Source of the DNA: Pseudomonas syringae | Lineage (GTDB): Bacteria; Pseudomonadota; Gammaproteobacteria; Pseudomonadales; Pseudomonadaceae | Direction: 5' to 3' | Assembly (NCBI RefSeq): GCF_021606685.1 | Contig: NZ_WKCB01000014.1 | Span: 27,707 to 91,706 of the forward strand | DNA: 64,000 nt | Shown: positions 35,312 to 44,330 of the stretch, piece after piece | Numbering within the stretch: the stretch's first letter is position 1 | Layout: every line of letters begins with the position of its first letter | The notes under the pieces: model-generated | Database searches by the model: none | What the model saw: the letters and a program-made list of their open reading frames with translations, nothing else | Told to the model about the DNA's origin: nothing | Program-made: the position numbers and the translations under genes

Positions 35312-36316
35312 TTACTTGACCTCGTTCAGGTAACGGGCGGCGAAGGCTTCCTGCACGGCGGCCATTTTTTCGTAATCCACCACGCCGGCACGTGCATAGT
35401 CGCTGTCGGGCAGGAACTGCGCGGCGACCTCGGCGGGCATTTTCATTGCACGCACCGGGCGCAAATAGGCCTTGGCCCAGAGTGCCTGGCCCTCGTCGGA
35501 GAGCACGAAGTCCAGCACCTTTTCGCCATTGGCCCGGTGCGGCGCGTTGGCCACCAGGCTCATCACGTAGGGCATGCTGATGCTGCCTTCTTGCGGAATC
35601 ACGAAGGCCACATTCGCCTTGTCTTTGTAGCGCGCACGGTAGGCGTTGAAGTCGTAGTCCACCAGGATCGGCAACTCACCGGACAGCACCCGTGCGTACG
35701 CGGTTTGCTTGGGCACGATGGGTGCGTTTTTCGCCAGTTTCTGGAAGTAGTCGATGGCCGGCGCGAAGTTGTCGAGGTCGCCGCCCAGGGCGCGGTTGAT
35801 CGCCACTGCTGAGACGTAGCCGACGAATGCACTGGACGGGTCCAGGTAGCCAACCATGCCTTTGTACTCGGGCTTGAGCAGGTCGGCCCAGCTTTGCGGC
35901 ACGGGCAAGCCGCCGAGGGCGTCGACGTTGACCATGATGCCCAAGGTCCCGGAATGGATCGCGAACCAGTGGCCGTCAGGGTCCTTCAACCCTGCGGGAA
36001 TCTGGTCCCAGCCCTTGGGTTTGTAGCCCTCGACCACGCCAGCCTTTTGCGCCTGCAGGCCAAAGGTCACGCCGTAATACACCACGTCGGCAACCGGCGC
36101 GGCCTTTTCCGCCACCAGCTGCGCCAGGGACTGGCCGGAGTTCTTGTTGTCCAGCGGCACCTGCACGCCGGTGCTGGCCGCGATGGCCTTGAGCTGGGTG
36201 CCCCAGTCGGCCCAGTCCGGCGGGCAGTTATAGCAAATCGCGGTGTCGGCGGCCTGGGCCAGGCCGGCCACACCGCTGAACACCAAGGCGGCCAGGGTTT
36301 TACTGAATACGCGCAT
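35312..36316 (-). CDS. periplasmic substrate-binding protein of the GpdQ-linked ABC importer
   Basis: This 334-aa periplasmic binding protein has a signal peptide (MRVFSKTLAALVFSGVAGLAQAAD). Its type II fold resembles iron/polyamine/2-aminoethylphosphonate-binding proteins (LAQLVAEKAAPVADVVYYG, HSGTLGIMVNVDALGG, LPILVDYDFNAY). ATG 36316 starts the signal; the longer frame to 36421 enters the lacI-type gene. It overlaps that regulator's 3' end by 17 bp, so regulator and transporter are one operon. The neighbouring phosphodiesterase suggests a phosphodiester or phosphonate ligand, which is inference only. Confidence 0.87.
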   Translation of the reverse strand: MRVFSKTLAALVFSGVAGLAQAADTAICYNCPPDWADWGTQLKAIAASTGVQVPLDNKNSGQSLAQLVAEKAAPVADVVYYGVTFGLQAQKAGVVEGYKPKGWDQIPAGLKDPDGHWFAIHSGTLGIMVNVDALGGLPVPQSWADLLKPEYKGMVGYLDPSSAFVGYVSAVAINRALGGDLDNFAPAIDYFQKLAKNAPIVPKQTAYARVLSGELPILVDYDFNAYRARYKDKANVAFVIPQEGSISMPYVMSLVANAPHRANGEKVLDFVLSDEGQALWAKAYLRPVRAMKMPAEVAAQFLPDSDYARAGVVDYEKMAAVQEAFAARYLNEVK

Positions 36317-37319
36317 CAAGCATCTCCTCAAAGGGTTGAGTACTTTCGCCGGGCCGGATATGGCACGGCAGGCAATGGGAAGTCGGGGCGTTGCCGGCGA
36401 TCTGCGCCAGCAGTTGGTCAATCACCGTGCTCGCGAGCAGCGCAATGGGCTGCACCACGCTGCACAGGGTCGGGTGCATCTGGGTGCCAAGAGCGATGCC
36501 GTCAAAGCCCATCACCGACAATTGCTGCGGCACCGGCCAGGCGTTGCGGCGCAGTTCGGCGATCAGGCTGATGGCCAGGAAATCGTTGGAGCACACCAGC
36601 GCGGTCGGCGCGTCGGGCCCCAGCAGATACGGGGCAATGGCGGCGAACTCGGCCTGGGTATGCGCGGGCATTTCAATCACCGGGCGGCTGGCCAGCGCGT
36701 ATTCGTTCATTGCATCGCAATACCCGGCGTAGCGCAGGCGGGCGCGGTCGGACTGCAACGCGGGGCCGGCGACCATGCTGATGCGCCGATGGCCGGCCTC
36801 CAGCAGGTAACGCGTGGCCAAGGCCATGCCCGCGCGGTTGTCCACCGACACCGCGCTGTAATTGGGATTGCTCGGTTGGTGATAGGCCAGCACAAAGGGG
36901 GTTTGCTCGGTATTGAGGCTGCTGAGCACGCTGTTGCTTTCGGCATCGGTGACCGTCAGCACCAGCCCATCGACGCGCTGGCGCAGCAGTTCTTCGACCA
37001 CGATGCATTCGCGCTCGCTGCTGTAATCGGTGGTCGCCAGCACCAGGCTGTAACCGCGCGAGCGCGCCGCACGCTCCATGGCCTGGAACTGCTCGGCAAA
37101 CACCGGGTTGAGCAGGTTGGGCACCACCACACCGATCAATTGGGTGGTTTGCAGGCGTAGTTGGCGGCCAAGCAGGTTCGGCCGAAAACCCAATTCGCGC
37201 GCGGCGGCGAACACCTGCTCGCGGGTGTTCGGGCGCACCTGGTCGGGGGAAGCAAAGGCACGGGCGGCAGTAGCACGGGAAACCCCCGCCAGGCGTGCAA
37301 CGTCTTTCAGGTCGGTCAT
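36300..37319 (-). CDS. LacI-family transcriptional regulator
   Basis: This 339-aa repressor-type protein starts with the LacI helix-turn-helix and hinge (MTDLKDVARLAGVSRATAARAFASPDQV). A periplasmic-binding-like effector domain follows (LIGVVVPNLLNPVFAEQFQAMER, NDFLAISLIAELR, SVMGFDGI). It is the first gene of the ABC importer operon and probably controls it and itself. A perfect 14-bp palindrome typical of LacI operators lies 12 bp upstream of its ATG (37331-37344). The longer frame to 37424 runs through that operator and is rejected. Confidence 0.92.
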   Translation of the reverse strand: MTDLKDVARLAGVSRATAARAFASPDQVRPNTREQVFAAARELGFRPNLLGRQLRLQTTQLIGVVVPNLLNPVFAEQFQAMERAARSRGYSLVLATTDYSSERECIVVEELLRQRVDGLVLTVTDAESNSVLSSLNTEQTPFVLAYHQPSNPNYSAVSVDNRAGMALATRYLLEAGHRRISMVAGPALQSDRARLRYAGYCDAMNEYALASRPVIEMPAHTQAEFAAIAPYLLGPDAPTALVCSNDFLAISLIAELRRNAWPVPQQLSVMGFDGIALGTQMHPTLCSVVQPIALLASTVIDQLLAQIAGNAPTSHCLPCHIRPGESTQPFEEMLDARIQ

Positions 37320-37330
37320 TGTCACTCGCT

Positions 37331-37344
37331 TGAGATCGATCTCA
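37331..37344. promoter_or_regulatory. perfect palindrome, likely LacI-family operator
   Basis: TGAGATCGATCTCA reads identically on both strands. LacI-family operators are even, centrally symmetric palindromes (often with a central CG), and this one lies just before the regulator's start codon. Autoregulation of the whole transporter operon is the simplest reading. Confidence 0.7.
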
Positions 37345-37445
37345 TTGGCGAGAACAGTAACGGGGGAATGTGGCAGGAACATGCTGCGCAGATGACGGTT
37401 TGATGGCAGTGAACCTTGATGCAAATGGTTGTACAGCGATCAAAA

Positions 37446-37534
37446 TGTGGGAGGGGACTTGCCCCCGATGAGGGAGTGTCAGTGAACACATCTGTAACTG
37501 ACACACCGCTATCGGGGGCAAGCCCTCTCCCACA
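37446..37534. repeat. REP/BIME hairpin pair (GGGGACTTGCCCCCGAT type)
   Basis: TGTGGGAGGGGACTTGCCCC at the left end is mirrored by GGGGGCAAGCCCTCTCCCACA ending at 37534 (one compensated mismatch region). It lies upstream of both divergent genes, which is less usual than the 3'-end position of the other REPs here. Confidence 0.88.
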
Positions 37535-37685
37535 TTTTGTCCGGTGTGCGTCCCGAGATAGTCATACTCCGGGGCTATCCTTGAAAACCAGGCGCCCAAA
37601 ATCTGCCCACTAACCTTTCGATCTGTTCCAAGTGCGGGCACAATGCGTGTCCTTTTTTGGCAGGCACCGCCGCAGGCTCTCAAAA

Positions 37686-38783
37686 ATGATCAAAACGCCG
37701 TACTACCTCATCGATAAACAGAAGCTTCTGGTCAACATGCAGAAGATTGCTTACGTGCGCGAACAGTCCGGCGCCAAGGCCCTGCTGGCGCTCAAGTGCT
37801 TCGCTACCTGGTCGGTGTTCGACCTGATGCAGCAATACATGGACGGCACCACCTCGTCGTCGCTGTATGAGCTCAAGCTCGGCCGCCAGAAGTTCGAAGG
37901 CGAGGCGCACGCCTACAGCGTGGCCTGGGCTGACGATGAAATCGAAGAGATGCTGGATAACTGCGACAAGATCATCTTCAACTCGATCAGCCAGCTGCAG
38001 CGCTTTGCCGAACGCAGCGAAGGCAAGACTCGTGGCCTGCGTGTGAACCCGCAGGTGAGCAGCTCCGATTACCTGCTGGCCGACCCGGCGCGCCCGTTCA
38101 GCCGTTTGGGCGAATGGGACCCGGTGAAGATCGAAGGCGTGATCGAGCAGATCTCCGGCTTCATGTTCCACAACAACTGCGAGAACGGCGATTTCAGCCT
38201 GTTCGACAAGATGCTCGGCACCATCGAAGAGCGCTTCGGTGCGCTGCTGCACAAGGTCGAGTGGGTCAGCCTCGGCGGCGGCATCCACTTTACCGGTGAA
38301 GACTATGCCGTGGACGCCTTCTGCGCCCGCCTCAAGGCGTTCTCTGAAAAGTACGGCGTGCAGGTCTACCTGGAACCCGGCGAAGCGGCAATCACCAACA
38401 GCGCCTCGCTGGAAGTCACCGTGCTCGACACCCTCTACAACGGCAAAAACCTCGCCGTGGTGGACAGCTCCATCGAAGCCCACCTGCTGGACCTGCTGAT
38501 CTACCGCCTCAACGCCAAGCTGGCGCCGAGCGAGGGTGAACACACCGTCATGGTGTGCGGCAAATCCTGCCTGGCCGGGGATATCTTCGGCGAGTATCAA
38601 TTTGATCGTCCGCTGGCCATCGGCGATCGGCTGTCGTTCATCGACACCGCAGGCTACACCATGGTCAAGAAAAATTGGTTCAACGGCCTGAAAATGCCGT
38701 CCATCGTAGTGAAACAACTCGACGGTACAGTCGAAGTGGTTCGTGAATTTGGTTACGACGACTACCTGTCCAGCCTTTCGTAA
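37686..38783 (+). CDS. nspC: carboxy(nor)spermidine decarboxylase
   Basis: This 365-aa PLP-dependent alanine-racemase-fold enzyme removes the carboxyl group from carboxyspermidine or carboxynorspermidine. It starts MIKTPYYLIDKQKLLVNM, and the PLP lysine lies in ALLALKCFATWSVFDL. Later it has WVSLGGGIHFTG and YLEPGEAAITNSA, which bind cofactor phosphate and substrate. MVCGKSCLAGDIFGEY supplies the active-site Cys and Asp. ATG 37686 is the family start. It is followed 28 bp later by the matching dehydrogenase, giving the aspartate-semialdehyde-dependent polyamine route. Confidence 0.92.
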   Translation: MIKTPYYLIDKQKLLVNMQKIAYVREQSGAKALLALKCFATWSVFDLMQQYMDGTTSSSLYELKLGRQKFEGEAHAYSVAWADDEIEEMLDNCDKIIFNSISQLQRFAERSEGKTRGLRVNPQVSSSDYLLADPARPFSRLGEWDPVKIEGVIEQISGFMFHNNCENGDFSLFDKMLGTIEERFGALLHKVEWVSLGGGIHFTGEDYAVDAFCARLKAFSEKYGVQVYLEPGEAAITNSASLEVTVLDTLYNGKNLAVVDSSIEAHLLDLLIYRLNAKLAPSEGEHTVMVCGKSCLAGDIFGEYQFDRPLAIGDRLSFIDTAGYTMVKKNWFNGLKMPSIVVKQLDGTVEVVREFGYDDYLSSLS

Positions 38784-38811
38784 GCTGGCGGATATAGGAG
38801 AAATAAAGCAA

Positions 38812-40056
38812 TTGAAAAAGAACGTTCTTATCATTGGTGCAGGAGGTGTCGCCAAGGTGGTGGCCCACAAGTGCGCGCAGCACAACGACGAACTCGGTCG
38901 TATTGCTATCGCGTCGCGCAACATCTCCAAATGCCAGGCCATCATCGACAGCGTCAAGGCCAAGGGTAGCCTCAAGGTTCCCGCCGACATCCAAGCCTTC
39001 GCGCTGAACGCCCTGGACGTGGAAGCGACCAAGGCCCTGATCCGCGAGACCGAATCGCAGATCGTTATCAACGTGGGTTCCGCGTTCCTCAACATGTCGG
39101 TACTGCGTGCCTGCATCGACACGGGCGTTGCCTACCTCGACACCGCCATTCACGAAGAGCCGGGCAAGGTCTGCGAGACCCCGCCGTGGTACGGCAACTA
39201 CGAATGGAACCACCTGGAAGAGTGCAAGCAGAAGAACATCACCGCCATCCTTGGCGTGGGCTTCGACCCGGGTGTCGTCAACGCGTACGCCGCGCTGGCG
39301 CAGCAACAGCATTTCGACCGCATTGATTCGATCGACATTCTCGACGTCAATGCCGGCAGCCATGGCAAATACTTTGCCACCAACTTCGACCCGGAAATCA
39401 ACTTCCGCGAGTTCACCGGGCAGGTGTGGAGCTGGCAGAACAGCCAGTGGACCAGCAACACCATGTTCGAAGTCAAACGCACCGACGACCTGCCGGTAGT
39501 CGGTTCGCAGAACCTCTACCTCACCGGCCACGATGAAGTGCACTCGCTGTCGAAAAACCTCGACGTGCCCAACGTGCGTTTCTGGATGAGCTTCGGCGAA
39601 CACTACATCAACGTGTTCACCGTGCTGAAAAACCTCGGCCTGCTCTCCGAAAAGCCGGTCACCACCGCCGAAGGTCTGGAAGTGGTGCCGCTTAAACTGG
39701 TCAAGGCCGTACTGCCCGACCCGTCTTCGCTCGCCCCCGGCTACACCGGCAAGACCTGCATCGGTGACCTGGTCAAAGGCAGCAAAGATGGCCAGCCACG
39801 TGAGATGTTCATCTACAACGTGGCAGACCACGAAGAAGCCTTCGCCGAAACCGACAGCCAGGGCATCTCCTACACCGCCGGCGTACCACCGGTAGCCGCG
39901 GCGCTGCTGGTAGCCCGTGGCGAGTGGGATGTGAAACACATGGCCAACGTAGAGGAACTGCCGGCTGAGCCGTTTCTGAAAGCGCTGGACGTGATGGGCT
40001 TGCCGACTCGGATCAAAGACGAGAACGGCGACCGTGCCTGGGATGCAATTGTCTGA
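38812..40056 (+). CDS. carboxy(nor)spermidine dehydrogenase, saccharopine-dehydrogenase fold
   Basis: This 414-aa NAD(P)H enzyme begins with a Rossmann motif, KKNVLIIGAGGVAKVVAHKCAQH. The saccharopine-dehydrogenase middle domain reads GVGFDPGVVNAYAALAQQ. It condenses a diamine or spermidine precursor with aspartate semialdehyde to give carboxy(nor)spermidine, the substrate of the preceding decarboxylase. TTG 38812 is chosen because TAGGAG lies 11 bp upstream and it yields the exact Rossmann N-terminus; the frame from 38743 overlaps nspC. A strong terminator follows. Confidence 0.9.
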   Translation: MKKNVLIIGAGGVAKVVAHKCAQHNDELGRIAIASRNISKCQAIIDSVKAKGSLKVPADIQAFALNALDVEATKALIRETESQIVINVGSAFLNMSVLRACIDTGVAYLDTAIHEEPGKVCETPPWYGNYEWNHLEECKQKNITAILGVGFDPGVVNAYAALAQQQHFDRIDSIDILDVNAGSHGKYFATNFDPEINFREFTGQVWSWQNSQWTSNTMFEVKRTDDLPVVGSQNLYLTGHDEVHSLSKNLDVPNVRFWMSFGEHYINVFTVLKNLGLLSEKPVTTAEGLEVVPLKLVKAVLPDPSSLAPGYTGKTCIGDLVKGSKDGQPREMFIYNVADHEEAFAETDSQGISYTAGVPPVAAALLVARGEWDVKHMANVEELPAEPFLKALDVMGLPTRIKDENGDRAWDAIV

Positions 40057-40080
40057 ATAGGCGATAGCTAACCGAACAAA

Positions 40081-40108
40081 AAAATGCGCCCTCAGGGGCG
40101 CATTTTTT
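40081..40108 (+). terminator. intrinsic terminator after the polyamine operon
   Basis: An 8-bp stem (ATGCGCCC / GGGCGCAT) with a 4-base loop is flanked by an A run on the left and TTTTTT on the right. It is 25 bp past the dehydrogenase stop. Confidence 0.92.
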
Positions 40109-40149
40109 GTTTGGGCCAATAGATATCCCGAAACCAATGAAGATCCAAA

Positions 40150-40238
40150 TGTGGGAGGGGGCTTGCTCCCGATTGCGGTGTGCCAGTTGAAAAACCTGTA
40201 ACTGACCCACCGCAATCGGGAGCAAGCTCCCTCCCACA
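40150..40238. repeat. REP/BIME hairpin pair (GGGGGCTTGCTCCCGAT type)
   Basis: TGTGGGAGGGGGCTTGCTCC at 40150 is mirrored by the inverted copy ending at 40238, and the inner arms also pair (GATTGCGGTG / CACCGCAATC). It sits between the polyamine terminator and the convergent glutaminase gene. Confidence 0.9.
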
Positions 40239-40315
40239 TTTGATCTGTGGTGCTGCGAGTCCGCTCACTCTAACAGGAGGTTAGCTTCAGCCGTGGCGCG
40301 CCAGCCCCCTCGCCG

Positions 40316-41224
40316 TCAAAACACCGACCACCCAATCCGCTCACTCAACAACTCCAACGCCTTCATCCCCGCCAGCGAGTTCCCCGCCGCGTTCAACTCC
40401 GGCGACCACACGCACACCGTGAACTGCCCGGGCACCACCGCGACAATCCCTCCCCCTACCCCACTCTTGCCCGGCAGGCCCACGCGGTAGGCAAAATTGC
40501 CCGCTTCGTCATACAGCCCGCTGGTAGCCATGATCGAGTTGACTTGCTTGGTCTGGCGCGCGCTCAACACCTGTTCGCCGCTGTGGGCACTCACGCCCTC
40601 GTTGGCCAGGAAGCTGAAGGCGCGGGCCAGGTCGAGGCAGCTCATTTGCAGCGCGCAGTAGTTGAAGTAGCTGTGCAGCACCGCGTCGACGTCGTTGTGG
40701 AAGTTGCCGAAGGACTTCATCAGGTAGGCCATGGCCGCGTTGCGCGCACCGTGTTGCGCCTCGGAGTCAGCGACCACGCTGTTGACCAGGATCTGCGGGT
40801 TGCCCGACAGGCGCCGCACAAAGTCGCGCATCGACAAAATCGGCACGGCGAAGCGCGACTGGTTGATGTCGCAGATCACCAGGGCGCCGGCGTTGATAAA
40901 CGGGTTGCGCGGGCGGCCGCGTTCGAATTCCAGTTGCACCATGGAGTTGAACGGCTGCCCCGATGGCTCGTGGCCCAGGCGCTCCCAAATAGTCTCGCCG
41001 CCATGGTCGATGGCCTGCACCAGGCTGAACACCTTGGAGATGCTCTGCACCGAGAACAGCGTCTCGGCGTCCCCTGCGCAGTAGGCTGAGCCGTCGTTGC
41101 CGTACACCGCGATGCCGAGTTGGTTGGCGGGCACATCGGCCAGCGCGGGAATGTAGTCGGCGACTTTGCCTTGGCCGATCAGTGGGCGAACTTCGTCGAG
41201 GATCGACTCGAGAAGCGCCTGCAT
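40316..41224 (-). CDS. glsA: glutaminase
   Basis: This 302-aa serine-dependent beta-lactamase-fold glutaminase converts glutamine to glutamate and ammonia in the cytoplasm. It shows the catalytic SxxK motif (Ser61..Lys64 in [12 protein letters not shown]), the binding segment [27 protein letters not shown], and [33 protein letters not shown] follows near the C-terminus. ATG 41224 gives the usual start ([16 protein letters not shown]) with AGGA 7 bp upstream; ATG 41239 adds five residues. It could equally carry the symbol glsB. Confidence 0.95.
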   Translation of the reverse strand: MQALLESILDEVRPLIGQGKVADYIPALADVPANQLGIAVYGNDGSAYCAGDAETLFSVQSISKVFSLVQAIDHGGETIWERLGHEPSGQPFNSMVQLEFERGRPRNPFINAGALVICDINQSRFAVPILSMRDFVRRLSGNPQILVNSVVADSEAQHGARNAAMAYLMKSFGNFHNDVDAVLHSYFNYCALQMSCLDLARAFSFLANEGVSAHSGEQVLSARQTKQVNSIMATSGLYDEAGNFAYRVGLPGKSGVGGGIVAVVPGQFTVCVWSPELNAAGNSLAGMKALELLSERIGWSVF

Positions 41225-41279
41225 GTCTTGTCCTGTCATCTGTCTTTGAATCGGTGGGAAGCGGGCCGCGGAGGATACT

Positions 41280-41624
41280 TCAATGCGCTCGAAAGCCCCA
41301 GACTATCTCCACCACCCGCTCGGCAATCACCAGATAAACCAGGATCAGCAACAGCTGCAATGCCAGGTGATAGCGCAGCTTGGCCAGCCTGCGAATGCCG
41401 TCGCTGACATTCAGCAGCATCAACACCGCCGACAGGATGATCAGCCCCCAGCCCGCGACGTTCGAGGCGAATACGCCGATGAACAGCTCACGTTGCCCGA
41501 GCAGCGTATTAGTCCCCGCAGCAAATAGTAGCGCGCACACCAGCAGGTTCTTCACGTTGTCGAAGATCTGCGTGCTCAGGTCGTTTTCCAGCAAGGCCAT
41601 ATAGCGTTTCCATAACGTGCGCAT
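41280..41624 (-). CDS. small inner-membrane protein, unknown function
   Basis: This 114-aa protein has about three transmembrane helices ([59 protein letters not shown]) and a basic, cytoplasmic N-terminus. No family motif is recognised. It lies 55 bp upstream of the glutaminase gene on the same strand and might be cotranscribed. Confidence 0.65.
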   Translation of the reverse strand: MRTLWKRYMALLENDLSTQIFDNVKNLLVCALLFAAGTNTLLGQRELFIGVFASNVAGWGLIILSAVLMLLNVSDGIRRLAKLRYHLALQLLLILVYLVIAERVVEIVWGFRAH

Positions 41625-41715
41625 GGGTCAGTACCGGGTAGGGATCGCTCGTCAATCAAAGTAGTCCAATAGCCCGTACACTGCACCGCTGCGCTTACTC
41701 GATAAGGACTTTTGC

Positions 41716-42051
41716 ATGAAATTGATGATCGGCCTCGCCGCACTACTGCTGGTATCGGCTTGCACCACCACCCCGCCTGCCCAGGACTCCGCCGCGTCCA
41801 CCTGCCTCGCGGGCGGCGGCACGATGACGCAAGTCGGCAAGTTGCAGAGCTGGAAATGCATCACGCCGTACAAGGACGCGGGCAAGGCCTGTACCGATTC
41901 GAGCCAGTGTGAAGGCGAGTGCCAGACCAGTGTCACCACCCAACCCGGCAAAGGCCCGGTGACGGGCGCGTGCCAAGTGGATAACGGGCATTTTGGCTGC
42001 TCGGCGACGGTGGAGAAAGGCCAGTTGGGCCGGGCAATTTGTGTGGACTGA
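41716..42051 (+). CDS. small cysteine-rich lipoprotein
   Basis: This 111-aa protein has a clear lipoprotein signal (MIGLAALLLVSAC, lipobox VSAC). The mature domain carries at least eight cysteines (CLAGGG, KCITPYKDAGKACTDSSQCEGECQ, GACQ, FGCSA, ICVD), so it is probably a disulfide-stabilised envelope protein. I do not recognise a characterised family. A REP-type hairpin 17 bp downstream probably ends its transcript. Confidence 0.78.
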   Translation: MKLMIGLAALLLVSACTTTPPAQDSAASTCLAGGGTMTQVGKLQSWKCITPYKDAGKACTDSSQCEGECQTSVTTQPGKGPVTGACQVDNGHFGCSATVEKGQLGRAICVD

Positions 42052-42067
42052 AGACTGCCTTAATCCA

Positions 42068-42095
42068 TGTGGGAGGGGGCAAGCTCCCTCCCACA
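42068..42095. repeat. single REP hairpin
   Basis: TGTGGGAGGGGGCAAGCTCCCTCCCACA is a single compact hairpin made of the REP arms without the usual central spacer. It lies between the convergent cysteine-rich lipoprotein and BisC-like genes. Confidence 0.85.
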
Positions 42096-42132
42096 GTTAG
42101 AAGTGCGCCACGCCTGTCGGGCACCATTGAGC

Positions 42133-44328
42133 TTAAAGAGGCAAGCCGGCCTTGAACACCGGTGGCACGAACGCCGTCACGTCCGGCAACGGCTGATCCC
42201 ACTTCACCACCTCCACCGTCTGCGCCGAGCAACCCTGGGACAGGCTGGAGGCGCCGGTGGCGATTTGCACTACGTCCGGGCGAATGTCGGCCGACACAAT
42301 CACCCCCGCCAGGAACGCGCCACGGTCGTTGAAGACCTTGACCACATCGCCGTCGACAATGCCGCGGGCGCGGGCGTCCTCGACGTTGATCGTCATCGGT
42401 TCACGCTGTTGAATCTTCGACGCGCGGCTGTAGCTGCCATGGTCGTACTGGCTGTGCAGGCGCGTCTTGGGTTGGTTCGACAGCAGGTGCAGCGGGTAGT
42501 CTGGCGCAGGTTTTTCCAGCCACACCGGGTGGCCGGGGCAGTCGGCATAGCCGAAGCCTGCAATGCGCTCGGAGAAGATCTCGATACGCCCCGAAGGGGT
42601 CTGCAAAGGGTGGGCCAGCGGGTCATCGCGAAAGGCCTTGAGCAGCACTGTGTCGGTGTCGGGATAGGCCACTTCGAACACCCCATCGCGCCAAAAATCC
42701 TCGTAACCCGGCAGTTCAATGCCATGTTCCTCGGCACGCCCCCGCGACTCATCATAGATAAAACGCAGCCACTGCTCAGCATCGCGGCCTTCGGTGAAGG
42801 TATTGGCGAAGCCCAGCCGTGCGGCGATATCGGCGAAGATCGAGTAGTCGTCCCGCGCCTGCCCCACCGGCTCGATGGCCTGCTGCATCGCCAGCATGAA
42901 ACGGTCCGAAGCCGAGCTGCCGATATCGTTGCGCTCCAGCGCCGTGGTAGCCGGCAGCACAATGTCCGAATACTTGGCATGGGCGGTCCAGTACTGTTCG
43001 TGAACGATCAGGGTTCGCGGTTTTTGCCAAGCTTCCAGCAGGCGATTCAGATCCTGGTGATGATGGAAAATATTGCCGCCCGCCCAGTACACCAGCTGAA
43101 TATCCGGATAAGCCTGACGCTTACCGTTGTAATCGAACGACGCGCCGGGGTTGAGCAGCATGTCGGTGATGCGCGCCACCGGGATAAAATCTTTCACCGG
43201 GTTGAGCCCCTGGGAAAACCGCGGCCCGGAGAAGCCCTTGCGCCCGCTGCCAGTGTTGTTCATGCAGCCGTAGCCCAAGCCAAAACCGCCGCCGGGCAAG
43301 CCGATCTGCCCGAGCAGCGCGGCCAGGGTCACGGTCATCCAGAACGGTTGTTCGCCGTGCACGGCGCGTTGCAGCGAATAGGCGATGTTGATCATCGTAC
43401 GCTGGCGGCCCATGCGCCGGGCCAGGTCAGTGATCTGCTGCGCAGGAATGTCAGTGAGCGCCTCAGCCCATATCGGGTCTTTGGGCTGGCCATCGACGAC
43501 GCCCAGCAGGTAATGGCGAAAGCGCTCATACCCCACGGTGTAACGTTGCACGAACGCCTCGTTGTGCAGCCCCTCGTTCACCAGCACATAGGCCAGCGCC
43601 AGCATCAACGCGGTGTCGCTGCCAGGGCGAATCGGCAGCCACTGGTTCAGCGCCGGGCCGCTGAGGTCGTCGCGCAACGGGCTGATATTGACGAACTGCA
43701 CACCGGCGTCCGACATCGCCGCCAACGCCTCACTCAGCAAGTGATCGCTGGCACCGCCGGGGCTGGTCTGGGCGTTTTTTGCCGGCAGGCCGCCAAAGGC
43801 CACGAACAGTTCGCAATGCTCGGCGAGGTTCTTCCACGAGGTGTGCGCCGCCAGCAGCCAATCCATATTGCCGACGATATGCGGCATCAACACCCGCCCG
43901 GCGCCGAGGCTGTAGCTGTCGGTGCTGGCGACGTAGCCGCCATAGTGGTTGAGGAACCGGTGCAACTGGCTTTGCGCATGGTGAAAGCGCCCTGCACTGC
44001 CCCAGCCATAGCTGCCGCCGTAAATCGCCTGGTTGCCGTGCTCGGCCTTGACCCGTTTCAGCTCGGCCGCCACCAGATCCAGGGCGACCTCCCAGGACAC
44101 TTCGACAAACGGCTCCTGCCCGCGCAACTCCGGATGCGAACCTGGCTCTGCCAGGTAGCTACGGCGTACGGCGGGACGCAGGATACGCGTCGACGAGGTA
44201 ATCGCTTCGGGGATCGACGCACCGATGGGCGATGGGTCTTTATCCCACTCGGCCGGGGCCATCGACACCAGCTTGCCGTCGACCACGTGCGGGCGGTACG
44301 CGCCCCAGTGCAATGATGTGAATGCCAT
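42133..44328 (-). CDS. BisC/TorZ-like molybdopterin oxidoreductase
   Basis: This 731-aa molybdoenzyme of the DMSO-reductase type III group reduces S- or N-oxides. The cofactor-binding pattern is family-like: STDSYSLGAGRVLMPHIVG (Ser is the candidate Mo ligand), GGLPAKNAQTSPGGA, RPGSDTALMLALAYVLV, and ATTALERNDIG. The C-terminus reads VVKVFNDRGAFLAGVIVSADIRPDVVQI. No Fe-S cysteine motif and no Tat signal are visible, so it is a cytoplasmic single-subunit enzyme like biotin/methionine sulfoxide reductase BisC. It ends an operon with sulfonate-type transporter genes, suggesting a role in recovering sulfur from sulfoxides. Confidence 0.88.
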   Translation of the reverse strand: MAFTSLHWGAYRPHVVDGKLVSMAPAEWDKDPSPIGASIPEAITSSTRILRPAVRRSYLAEPGSHPELRGQEPFVEVSWEVALDLVAAELKRVKAEHGNQAIYGGSYGWGSAGRFHHAQSQLHRFLNHYGGYVASTDSYSLGAGRVLMPHIVGNMDWLLAAHTSWKNLAEHCELFVAFGGLPAKNAQTSPGGASDHLLSEALAAMSDAGVQFVNISPLRDDLSGPALNQWLPIRPGSDTALMLALAYVLVNEGLHNEAFVQRYTVGYERFRHYLLGVVDGQPKDPIWAEALTDIPAQQITDLARRMGRQRTMINIAYSLQRAVHGEQPFWMTVTLAALLGQIGLPGGGFGLGYGCMNNTGSGRKGFSGPRFSQGLNPVKDFIPVARITDMLLNPGASFDYNGKRQAYPDIQLVYWAGGNIFHHHQDLNRLLEAWQKPRTLIVHEQYWTAHAKYSDIVLPATTALERNDIGSSASDRFMLAMQQAIEPVGQARDDYSIFADIAARLGFANTFTEGRDAEQWLRFIYDESRGRAEEHGIELPGYEDFWRDGVFEVAYPDTDTVLLKAFRDDPLAHPLQTPSGRIEIFSERIAGFGYADCPGHPVWLEKPAPDYPLHLLSNQPKTRLHSQYDHGSYSRASKIQQREPMTINVEDARARGIVDGDVVKVFNDRGAFLAGVIVSADIRPDVVQIATGASSLSQGCSAQTVEVVKWDQPLPDVTAFVPPVFKAGLPL

Positions 44329-44330
44329 GA

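Larger units (their letters stand above)
37320..37685. other. intergenic region between lacI-type gene and nspC
   Basis: This 366-bp divergent gap holds the LacI-type palindrome (37331-37344), a REP doublet (37446-37534) and the short promoter region of the polyamine genes. I see no convincing small gene; the overlapping short frames follow the REP sequence. Confidence 0.6.

Noticed and set aside
42067..44316. 749-aa open frame on the plus strand opposite the BisC-like gene
   Set aside because: Shadow frame that even reads through the REP hairpin at its start; the molybdoenzyme on the other strand is clear.
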